Assembly (NCBI GenBank): GCA_040882465.1
Contig: JBBEBG010000007.1
Location: 1 to 34,199 of the forward strand
Source of the DNA: Gemmatimonadota bacterium
GTDB taxonomy: Bacteria > Gemmatimonadota > Gemmatimonadetes > Longimicrobiales > Gaopeijiaceae
DNA: 34,199 bases
Reading direction: 5' to 3'
Shown: positions 27,741-34,199 of the stretch, piece after piece
How the letters are laid out: each line of letters starts with the position of its first letter
Numbering within the stretch: the stretch's first letter is position 1
Notes under the pieces: generated by a model
Databases searched by the model: none
Told to the model about the DNA's origin: nothing
Seen by the model: only the letters and a program-made list of their open reading frames with translations
Translations under genes and position numbers: made by a program

Positions 27741-29420
27741 TTGATCGACACAATCCTGCTGAGAGACCTGGGTTTCCTCGTCCTCGGAGCGACCACCCTC
27801 GCCCTCCTCGCACGACCGTTCGGGCTCCCCTCCATCATCGCATACATCATCGCCGGGCTCCTCATCGGACCTGGATTCCATCTCGTCACGTTGAGCCCCG
27901 CCATGGACCTGATCGCCGAGGTGGGGATCATTCTCCTCCTCTTCCTGGTGGGGCTCGAGATCTCGCTCAACAAGGTCCGTGAGGTCGGACGCCTCGCGAT
28001 CACCGCGGGGGTCGTACAGATCGTCCTCACGGGAGCGATCATCGCCGGACTCGCCCTGGCTCTCGGGCTTCGGGGGGGAGATGTCCTCTTTATCGCGGTG
28101 GCGCTGACCTTTTCGTCCACGGTCGTGGTCGTGAAGCTCCTGGACCAGCAGCATGCACTGAACTCGCGATACGGCCAGATCGCGGTCGGAATCCTCCTCG
28201 TCCAGGATCTCGCGGTGGTCCTGGTGCTCACCTTCGTCGCCGGGATGGAGGGTGCGGGTGGCGCGGCGGGGTCTGGAGGATTGGAGGGTGCGGGTGGACT
28301 CGAGGGAGGGGTGCTTCTTGCGGGGCTCGTCCGAGCCTTCGTGGGGATGGGGCTCTTATTCGGGGCCGCGGCAATCCTCGCCTGGCGCGTCCTCCCGACG
28401 CTCTTCGGAACGATCGCGCGGTCCCAGCCGGCGCTCCTCGCCTGGAGCCTGTCCTGGTGTTTCCTCCTGGTGTTGGGGTCGGAGCTCCTCGAACTCTCAC
28501 TCGAGCTCGGTGCCTTCATCGCCGGAGTCTCGTTGGCTCAGCTTCCTTACAGCCGGGAGCTGCGCAGGCGGGTCCATCCCCTGATGAACTTTTTCGTCGC
28601 CATCTTTTTCGTCTCGCTCGGCATCCAGATGCAGCTGGGTGAGGCGCTGGCCTTCTGGCCACTCGTCGTGGCGGCTGCGGGATTCACCCTCTTTTTCAAG
28701 CCGCCGCTCATCGCGTGGATCGTGCGCACACTCGGGGAATCGCCGCGAAGCGCGCTGCGCGTGGGACTCACGCTCGGCCAGACTTCCGAGTTCTCCTTCA
28801 TTCTGGGCGCGCTCGCGCTTGAGCGCGGCCTCGCGAGCGAGTCGCTCATCGCGGTGGTGGGCGCCGTGGGCCTCTTGACCATGGGGGTCTCATCACTGTC
28901 CATCGCGGGCGGCGACAGGGTCGTGAACGCACTCTCACGGAAGGGCCTGGTTCCTCTCTTGACGGGAGGCCGACACGGATCCGTTGAACCCGACTCCGCG
29001 GAGCAGGTGGGGCTCCGCGATCACGTCATCGTCGTAGGAATGAACACGCTGGGGCGCCGCTTGGTCGAGCTCCTCACCGAGCGAGGGGAGCGGGTCCTCG
29101 CCGTCGATACGGATCTCGAGAAGTTGCGGGACCTTCCCGCGGCCACCTTCCTTGGAAACGCCGAATACCTTTCGGTCCTGGAGGAAGCCGGGATCCACGA
29201 GGCCAAACTCGTCGTGTCGGCCCTCCACATCGAGGATGTGAACCGCCTCCTCGCGTACCGGGCAGCGCGCTTCGGAATTCCCGCGGTGATTCATGCCCTG
29301 GATCAGGCCGCCGAGCGGGATATGGAGGGGCTCGGGGTGGCCCACTTCATGAATTCTCGCGAGTCCGGCGTCACCCGAATCATCGAGGAGCTGCGCCGGG
29401 TTGGCGTCCTGGGCACATGA
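27741..29420 (+). CDS. CPA2-family monovalent cation:proton antiporter with TrkA-N domain (first of a tandem pair)
   Basis: 559 residues from a TTG with GAAGG about ten bases upstream; no ATG is available near the family start. About 12-13 helices cover residues 5-395, with family segments GLPSIIAYIIAGLLIGP, GIILLLFLVGLEIS, TFSSTVVVVKLL, GILLVQDLAVVLVL, LGAFIAGVSLAQLP and TSEFSFILGALALERG. A Gly-rich loop (about 170-190) interrupts the middle. The C-terminal TrkA-N Rossmann domain (about 430-545) starts VIVVGMNTLGRRL, a variant of GxGxxG, with AVDTDLEKL as the acidic strand end. Such proteins exchange K+ or Na+ for protons under nucleotide control. It is divergent from the men operon and coupled to the next gene by an ATGA overlap. 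Confidence 0.9.
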   Translation: MIDTILLRDLGFLVLGATTLALLARPFGLPSIIAYIIAGLLIGPGFHLVTLSPAMDLIAEVGIILLLFLVGLEISLNKVREVGRLAITAGVVQIVLTGAIIAGLALALGLRGGDVLFIAVALTFSSTVVVVKLLDQQHALNSRYGQIAVGILLVQDLAVVLVLTFVAGMEGAGGAAGSGGLEGAGGLEGGVLLAGLVRAFVGMGLLFGAAAILAWRVLPTLFGTIARSQPALLAWSLSWCFLLVLGSELLELSLELGAFIAGVSLAQLPYSRELRRRVHPLMNFFVAIFFVSLGIQMQLGEALAFWPLVVAAAGFTLFFKPPLIAWIVRTLGESPRSALRVGLTLGQTSEFSFILGALALERGLASESLIAVVGAVGLLTMGVSSLSIAGGDRVVNALSRKGLVPLLTGGRHGSVEPDSAEQVGLRDHVIVVGMNTLGRRLVELLTERGERVLAVDTDLEKLRDLPAATFLGNAEYLSVLEEAGIHEAKLVVSALHIEDVNRLLAYRAARFGIPAVIHALDQAAERDMEGLGVAHFMNSRESGVTRIIEELRRVGVLGT

Positions 29421-30982
29421 CCGCCCTCACCGTCCTTCTCCTCGCCGCCTCTGTGGGTTACGGGGGCGCGCGGCTCGCAGGAATTCCGGCGATCCCCGTC
29501 CTCATCCTCGCGGGACTCGCCGCGTCTTCGCTCGTCCCTCTCGACACGGAGTTCCTGAGCGACGTGCTCACCCTCGGCGTCGCGATCCTCGTCTTCGTTG
29601 CGGGAATCGAGTTGAGCCCGGGGAGACTCCGGTCATGGGGACAGACGGCGCTCCAGGTCGGTTCGATCCAATTCGTGGTCCTCGGTGCTCTGGGGCTCGG
29701 GGTGGCGCTCGCCCTCGGGTTCGCACCGGAGACGGCCGCCTACCTCGCGCTCGCCCTCACGGCCTCCTCGACCCTCGTCGTGGTCCAGCTTCTCCGCGAA
29801 CGGGGGCTCCTCTACGAGCCGATGGGACGCCTGGTGACCGGGGTCCTCCTTCTCCAGGACCTCCTCATCATTCTTTTCATCCCCATCGTCGTCCGGATTC
29901 CCGACGGAGGAGTGGCGATCGCGCAGGGCGTCGCGGCAAGCCTGGGGATGATGGCACTCGCCGGCGCCCTCCTCCGTTGGGTCGTGCCCCGCATCCTGGA
30001 GCGGTTCGCGTTCGACGAGGAGACACTCCTCCTCATCACGCTCTCCACACTCGTGGTGTTCATCGGGATCGCCGACTTCGTGGGGCTCCCTCTCGTGTCG
30101 GGCGCCTTCCTCGCGGGCGTGGTCCTTTCGGGGTTTCCGTCCTCCGCCCTCGTGCGCGGTCAGGTGAGCTCCCTCGGAGACTTCTTTCACGCAATTTTCT
30201 TCGCGGCGCTCGGGGCCGCCATCCCCCTCCCCACGGCGATCGAGCTGGGACAGGCCCTCGTCTTTTTCCTCCTCGTGGTGCTCGTCACGCCACCGCTCGT
30301 CGCCCTGGTGGCGGAGCGGGCCGGCTTTTCCGCCAGGCCCGCGCTCGCGAGCGGTCTCCTTCTCTCCCAGACGAGCGAGTTCTCCCTCGTCGTTGCACTC
30401 CAGGGGCTCGTGATGGGCCACCTGGCGCCCGGCGTCTTCACGATCATCACCCTCGTGACGATCGCGACCATGATGGTGACCCCGTTCCTGGCCTCCGACC
30501 GGGCGACCTGGGCGCTCATGAAGGTGCATCCCTTCCGCGACCGACCGAAGCTCGAGAGGAGTCCCGAGGGACATGTCTTGCTCCTCGGGTCCGGGCGGCA
30601 CGGACAGCTCCTCATGGAGACACTCCTGATCTCACCGGAAGAGCTCGTCGTGGCCGACGACGATCCGAAGAGGGTCTCGTGGCTGGCCGAGATGGGGATC
30701 CGGGCGCTGCGAGGAGACATCTCCGATGCCCGGCTCCTCCGGGAACTCGGCGCCGACCGGGCGAAGGTCGTCATCTCCACGATCCGCCGTCGCGACGACA
30801 ACGGCCCCCTCCTCCAAATGGCGCGGGACGTGCCGGTCCTGGTGCGTGCCTTCAACGTCGAAGACGCCGAATGGATTCGGCTGAGGGGTGGCCACCCGGT
30901 CCTTTATTCGGAAGCCGCCGCGGAAGACTTCTTGGAGTGGTACGATTCCGAGTGGCTGGCGGAGACCGCCGGGAACACCTGA
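29417..30982 (+). CDS. CPA2-family cation:proton antiporter with TrkA-N domain (second of the pair)
   Basis: 521 residues from ATG 29417, overlapping the stop of the first antiporter gene as ATGA. The layout is the same: GGARLAGIPAIPVLILAGLA, GVAILVFVAGIELSPGRL, LTASSTLVVVQLL, GVLLLQDLLIILFIP, VSGAFLAGVVLSGFP and SQTSEFSLVVALQGLVMG. The C-terminal TrkA-N domain (about 385-510) has a standard GSGRHG loop and VVADDDPKR. Sequence differs clearly from the first copy, so the pair is an old duplication rather than a recent one. Coupled translation and matching folds suggest a heterodimer, since this class works as dimers; this is inference. Confidence 0.9.
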   Translation: MTALTVLLLAASVGYGGARLAGIPAIPVLILAGLAASSLVPLDTEFLSDVLTLGVAILVFVAGIELSPGRLRSWGQTALQVGSIQFVVLGALGLGVALALGFAPETAAYLALALTASSTLVVVQLLRERGLLYEPMGRLVTGVLLLQDLLIILFIPIVVRIPDGGVAIAQGVAASLGMMALAGALLRWVVPRILERFAFDEETLLLITLSTLVVFIGIADFVGLPLVSGAFLAGVVLSGFPSSALVRGQVSSLGDFFHAIFFAALGAAIPLPTAIELGQALVFFLLVVLVTPPLVALVAERAGFSARPALASGLLLSQTSEFSLVVALQGLVMGHLAPGVFTIITLVTIATMMVTPFLASDRATWALMKVHPFRDRPKLERSPEGHVLLLGSGRHGQLLMETLLISPEELVVADDDPKRVSWLAEMGIRALRGDISDARLLRELGADRAKVVISTIRRRDDNGPLLQMARDVPVLVRAFNVEDAEWIRLRGGHPVLYSEAAAEDFLEWYDSEWLAETAGNT

Positions 30983-31043
30983 AGCGCTCCTCTGTAGGAG
31001 GCGGCAAGGCCCGGTACACTTCCCCCGAAGGATTAGAGTCTCC

Positions 31044-31637
31044 ATGCGCCCGTTTTTCCGCCCACCGACTCGCGCGACGGTGCGCCTGGCGGCTTCTTCG
31101 GTCTTGCTCGGCTTCGTTTTCCTCCCCCGGATCGGCCTCGGCCAACAGGCCGTGCCGGCGCCGATGGACGTCCAGCCCGCCCCGGACTCGGTCCAGTTGC
31201 TGATGGCCGAGTACCAGGACAAGGCACGACGGTATACGGACATCTACAATCAGGCGTTCGCCGCGAACGAGGGGCTCCAGACTCGCGAGGTGGAGATCAA
31301 CGAGATGATCATGTCCGCCCTGATCGAATCCCATCCGCAGGCAGAACAAAAGATGGCCCGCCTGGACGCGATCGAGACAGAAGCGTTTTCGGCGCAACAG
31401 GACCAGGACATGGAGAAGTTGGGCCAACTGATCACGGAGGCGAACAACCTCCAGTCGGACCTCCGAGCAGCGCAGGAAATCGTCCTCCAGCAGACGGGCG
31501 TGAGGACCCGCATCGACAGCTTCGAGGCGGAGCTCCTCGTCGCGATGGTGGCCATCGATCCCGAGACGGAGTCCCTTCGCAGCCGCCTGGACGAGCTTTC
31601 CGCTTTTCTGAGCGGGGTGCAGGGCGGCGGCTTCTAG
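31044..31637 (+). CDS. predicted periplasmic coiled-coil protein, function unknown
   Basis: 197 residues from ATG 31044 (GAAGGA about 11 bases upstream; an earlier open stretch overlaps the antiporter gene). A signal peptide runs to about residue 34 (LAASSVLLGFVFL, then GLGQQ). The rest is Gln-, Glu- and Ala-rich helix, with long heptad-like stretches at about 50-85 and 95-190 (AEQKMARLDAIETEAFSAQQ, LGQLITEANNLQSDLRAAQE). I do not recognise a family. It may be a chaperone-like or cell-envelope spacer protein. The stop codon TAG lies inside the CTAG at the left end of the palindromic element. Confidence 0.7.
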   Translation: MRPFFRPPTRATVRLAASSVLLGFVFLPRIGLGQQAVPAPMDVQPAPDSVQLLMAEYQDKARRYTDIYNQAFAANEGLQTREVEINEMIMSALIESHPQAEQKMARLDAIETEAFSAQQDQDMEKLGQLITEANNLQSDLRAAQEIVLQQTGVRTRIDSFEAELLVAMVAIDPETESLRSRLDELSAFLSGVQGGGF

Positions 31638-31800
31638 TGGTGCGTCCCCGACGTCTCTTGTAGCACCGAGGGTACGGATGGAGGTCGTAATGCTAGGCGC
31701 GAGGAGGAGTCGTAGCAACGCTACGGCGACGACGAGCAACGACGCAGGACGACTTCCAGGCGGAGCCGAATGCCAAGAGACGTCGGGGACACACCACTAG
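31634..31800. mobile_element. 167-bp palindromic MITE-like element flanked by CTAG
   Basis: The outer 27 bases on each side (31634-31660 and 31774-31800) are inverted repeats matching at 26 positions; the only difference is 31643 versus 31791. Both ends begin with CTAG, which may be a 4-bp target duplication, leaving 23-bp terminal inverted repeats beginning TGGTG. The interior is an imperfect palindrome folding around CGTAGC-AAC-GCTACG at 31711-31725, almost exactly the midpoint. It has no coding capacity. CTAG-type duplications are reported for IS701-like elements, so such a transposase elsewhere in the genome could move it; that link is from memory and unproven. A REP-like or transcription-termination role is the alternative. 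Confidence 0.75.
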
Positions 31801-31910
31801 AGGGAACCTCGGGGGGACCCCCAACGTAGGAAAACTGGCGAGATCTTCGATCCGCGGCGGTCGGGTGCCGCACTCGTGGGCGACGGTCTCGCCGGCCCGG
31901 AGGTACTCCC

Positions 31911-32705
31911 GTGAAACTAGCTGCCGGTCTCTTCCGCGCGATCCCCGTCGCCGGTCTCCTCCTCGTCGTTTCCCACGGCGCGCTCGGCGCGCAGGCGTCG
32001 CCGGAGAGTGAAGACGGTTTCCTCTTCGAGCGCCCTCGGGTCAGCCTCGGGGTGCGCGGGGGAATGTTCCTGCACCGCGCCGACAGCGACCTCTACGACT
32101 TCACGACCGAGCGGTTCACTCTGGACCGCTCCGACTACCGAGGCGTGTCGGTCGGCCTCGAGGTGGGAGCCTGGATCGGAAACCGAGCGGAGATCTCGCT
32201 GAGCCTCGACGGAAGCCGTGTCACCCTCGACTCACAGTACCGCGACTGGGACGAGGAGATCGACGGACCCGGCGGTGAAACGACCAGAATTCCGATTCTC
32301 CAGACGACACGGCTCCGCCATGGTCCGGCCGTCTCCGCCGGGATCCGGTGGTACCTGTGGGACAGGGGCGACCAGCTCGGTCGCTTCATCTGGGTTCCGC
32401 GCGAGTGGAACGGCTACCTGGGTGCAGGGGCTGGACTCATGGCGTACAACCTGCGGCTGGAAGGCGATTTCGTGGACGAAGTGAACGAAACGATCAGCAC
32501 GCAGCGCTTCGAATCGAAGGGGAACACGGCGTTCCCTTACGTGGCGGCCGGGTTCGAGTATGGCCTGGCGCCGCGTATAGCGCTCGCGTTGGAAGGGCGC
32601 TATCAGTGGGGGAGCCATGACCTCGGCGAGGATTTCGACGACTTCGTGAATCCACTGGACCTCGCGGGAGGCCGGTTTTCCTTTGGAATCCAGTACCGAC
32701 TCTGA
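31911..32705 (+). CDS. predicted outer-membrane beta-barrel protein
   Basis: 264 residues from a GTG with GGAGGT six bases upstream. A signal peptide ends near residue 27 (ALGAQ). The mature chain has alternating amphipathic strands typical of 8-stranded barrels (RVSLGVRGGMFLH, GVSVGLEVGAWIG, AEISLSLDGSRV, PAVSAGIRWYLW, NGYLGAGAGLMAYNL, FPYVAAGFEYGL, IALALEGRYQWG) and ends in a strand, RFSFGIQYRL. Acidic stretches in the presumed outer loops may bind cations. The function is unknown. It is followed 12 bases later by another secreted protein gene, so the two are probably co-transcribed. Confidence 0.78.
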   Translation: MKLAAGLFRAIPVAGLLLVVSHGALGAQASPESEDGFLFERPRVSLGVRGGMFLHRADSDLYDFTTERFTLDRSDYRGVSVGLEVGAWIGNRAEISLSLDGSRVTLDSQYRDWDEEIDGPGGETTRIPILQTTRLRHGPAVSAGIRWYLWDRGDQLGRFIWVPREWNGYLGAGAGLMAYNLRLEGDFVDEVNETISTQRFESKGNTAFPYVAAGFEYGLAPRIALALEGRYQWGSHDLGEDFDDFVNPLDLAGGRFSFGIQYRL

Positions 32706-32717
32706 CGGGAGCGAATC

Positions 32718-34022
32718 ATGCGACGCTCGATGATGGGACTGCTCGGAGTGTTCGCGCTCGCGGGCGCGGCTCACCCGGCCTCGGCTCAGGTCGGGGTCTC
32801 GGGCGCCGACGCGCGCTGGCTTCCCTGGATCGGCTGCTGGGACGGCGCGGCCATGACCGCGGAGTCCGCGACGGAGTCGTATCTGGTCTGCGTCCGCCCC
32901 CTCGACACGGCCGCGGGTGTTCAGATCGAAACGTACGCGGAAGGGACGCTGGTCACCCGTGAGGAGATGCGGGCGGACGGCAATCCGGTCGCGATCGAAG
33001 AGGACGGATGCGTCGGGACTCAGTCCGCGCGCTGGTCTTCCGATGGCGCGCGCGTCTTGCTCGAATCGGAGATGTCGTGCGGGTCGGTCGTGGCGCGCTC
33101 CACGACGGGCACCCTCGCCATCCTTCCCGACGGGTTCGGATGGGTCGAGATCCAGGCCGTTCGGGCGGGCGACGCGGAGCCGCTCGTGGGGATCCGCACC
33201 TTCGCGCCGGCGGCGGAAGCCCAGCTCGCCGAGCTCGGCGTCGCCGATCCGACGGCCGGCGGCGGACTCGCCGTGGTCACGGCACGCGGGCGGGCTGGAG
33301 CGGCGCTTTCGCCGGACGCGATCGCCGAGCTGGTGGAACGGACCGGACCTTCCGTGGCGGGTGCCCTCGTGATCGAACGGGGCGAGCCCTTCGACCTCGA
33401 CGCGGAACTATTGCGGGAGCTCGCGGTGCGCGGTGTCCCCGGAGAAGTCCTCGATGTGATGGTTGCGGTGACCTACCCCGAGCGATTCACGGTCCTGGGC
33501 GGAAGCGAGGGGAACGAGCTCGCGCTCCGCGCCGCCCCCGAAGGGGCAGCAACCAGGCAGCAGGTCGTTCGCGGAGTCGCCCCCTGGCCGTCCCGGCCCC
33601 GGGGGTACGGTTACTCTCCCTTCAGCTTCGGATACGGCTATTACGACTCGTACTGGGATCCCTTCAGCCCTTACGGATATGGACGCGGCTACGGCTTCGG
33701 GTATTACGACTACCCGCGGGTGATCGTGGTCGGACCCCCGGTCGTCGAGGAACGGAGTTCGGTCCTCAGCCGGAACCGGGGCGTGATCGAAATCGCGCCT
33801 TCGGGTGGCGGGGCTTCTCAGAGCGTGTCGCCCTCGCCTCAGCGGCGGGCGAACCAGCGTCCCTCCAACTCGGGCTCGACGACGCGCTCGGAGCCACGAA
33901 GCTCCGGAAGCGCGGCGCCCAGCTCAGGGTCGAGCGGAAGTGGCGGAAGCCGGGGGACGCCCTCCACGGGCGGGAGCTCGAGCGACGGCGAGCGACGGGC
34001 CGTGCCGCGCACGGGGGGCTGA
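32718..34022 (+). CDS. secreted protein of unknown function with Gly/Tyr-rich and Ser/Gly-rich C-terminal regions
   Basis: 434 residues with a signal peptide (about 1-24, ending ASAQ). The folded part (about 30-180) opens with WLPWIGCWDG and has four cysteines (40, 58, 98, 121) that could form two disulfides; I believe similar openings occur in Gemmatimonadota secreted proteins. Residues 296-334 are rich in Gly, Tyr and Phe (GYGYSPFSFGYGYYDSY and on), and 362-422 are Ser/Gly/Arg-rich and probably disordered. GAGCG precedes the ATG. No enzyme motif is recognised. It sits directly after the beta-barrel gene. Confidence 0.75.
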   Translation: MRRSMMGLLGVFALAGAAHPASAQVGVSGADARWLPWIGCWDGAAMTAESATESYLVCVRPLDTAAGVQIETYAEGTLVTREEMRADGNPVAIEEDGCVGTQSARWSSDGARVLLESEMSCGSVVARSTTGTLAILPDGFGWVEIQAVRAGDAEPLVGIRTFAPAAEAQLAELGVADPTAGGGLAVVTARGRAGAALSPDAIAELVERTGPSVAGALVIERGEPFDLDAELLRELAVRGVPGEVLDVMVAVTYPERFTVLGGSEGNELALRAAPEGAATRQQVVRGVAPWPSRPRGYGYSPFSFGYGYYDSYWDPFSPYGYGRGYGFGYYDYPRVIVVGPPVVEERSSVLSRNRGVIEIAPSGGGASQSVSPSPQRRANQRPSNSGSTTRSEPRSSGSAAPSSGSSGSGGSRGTPSTGGSSSDGERRAVPRTGG

Positions 34023-34199
34023 GGCACCAGAAAGGCTTCAATACGCGAGGTGGGACGCCGCCAGGCCGGTGCCGACCGATCGCGGCCCTCGCGACCGGGG
34101 AAGGCCACATCCGGCACATAATCTTCAACGATGTCGTAGCCCTCCGCAAAGAGCGCCGTCAAATCAGCCAGGCTGAAAGGGAAGGGCGGCCCCTCCTTA
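33839..34199 (-). CDS. C-terminal part of a probable SAM-dependent (thiopurine methyltransferase-like) methyltransferase, 5' end beyond window
   Basis: The frame is open from the right edge. It begins with GPPFPFSLADLTALFAEGYD and continues DYVPDVAFPGREGRD, which resembles the C-terminal strand-helix of thiopurine methyltransferase-like enzymes. These normally end soon after this point. Here the frame stays open to 33839, overlapping the preceding convergent gene by 184 bases, where its composition looks like an antisense shadow. The true gene may end as annotated, or it may have lost its stop by mutation. The catalytic SAM-binding part lies outside the window. Confidence 0.45.
   Translation of the reverse strand, partial: KEGPPFPFSLADLTALFAEGYDIVEDYVPDVAFPGREGRDRSAPAWRRPTSRIEAFLVPQPPVRGTARRSPSLELPPVEGVPRLPPLPLDPELGAALPELRGSERVVEPELEGRWFARR

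Noticed and set aside
26171-28519. 782-codon form of the menF frame reaching through the antiporter gene
   Set aside because: The part beyond ATG 27547 is antisense to the antiporter and has no chorismate-enzyme features.
30983-31010. GC-rich hairpin after the second antiporter as a terminator
   Set aside because: The stem is short and bulged and no T-run follows.
29401-31203. 600-codon plus-strand frame over the second antiporter
   Set aside because: Second-frame shadow of the antiporter, Arg/Gly/Pro-rich.

Overview
The window reads as chromosomal DNA of a high-GC Gram-negative bacterium that makes menaquinone. Gemmatimonadota fits best: many exported quinoprotein, beta-propeller, S9-peptidase and amidohydrolase proteins, a complete Ada protein, and a secreted protein opening with a W-x-P-W-x-G-C-W motif. 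This taxon is an inference from gene content, not from a marker gene. No rRNA, tRNA or CRISPR array was seen.

Left part (1 to about 14.15 kb, almost all minus strand, visibly less GC-rich than the rest). A partial O-antigen-ligase-like membrane protein runs off the left edge. Upstream of it lies a very tight five-gene operon read right to left: a 2106-residue reducing type I polyketide synthase (KS-AT-DH-psiKR-ER-KR-ACP), an Sfp-type phosphopantetheinyl transferase (GTGA overlap), a two-half GNAT-like acyltransferase (1-base gap), a lipoprotein S9 alpha/beta-hydrolase (11-base overlap) and a membrane-anchored amidohydrolase (14-base overlap). This looks like a compact, self-activating biosynthetic cluster and is the most interesting system in the window. 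It has no thioesterase, so chain release is unexplained.

Junction (14.15-14.95 kb). A decayed IS3-type transposase start, a 5'-truncated hydrolase fragment, a 15-bp tandem repeat and a 14-C homopolymer mark a break in composition and gene content.

Right part (14.95-34.2 kb, GC-rich). It holds a secreted CHRD-quinoprotein fusion; a secreted NHL-type propeller; ada; an exported two-module VOC protein; a cytochrome c'-like protein; the menaquinone operon menF-D-B-A-E (minus strand, mostly 4-base overlaps; menC and menH absent here); a tandem, translationally coupled pair of CPA2 cation/proton antiporters with TrkA-N domains; and three envelope proteins. A 167-bp palindromic MITE-like element bounded by CTAG sits exactly at the stop codon of one envelope gene. 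The right edge carries the C-terminal part of a probable methyltransferase.
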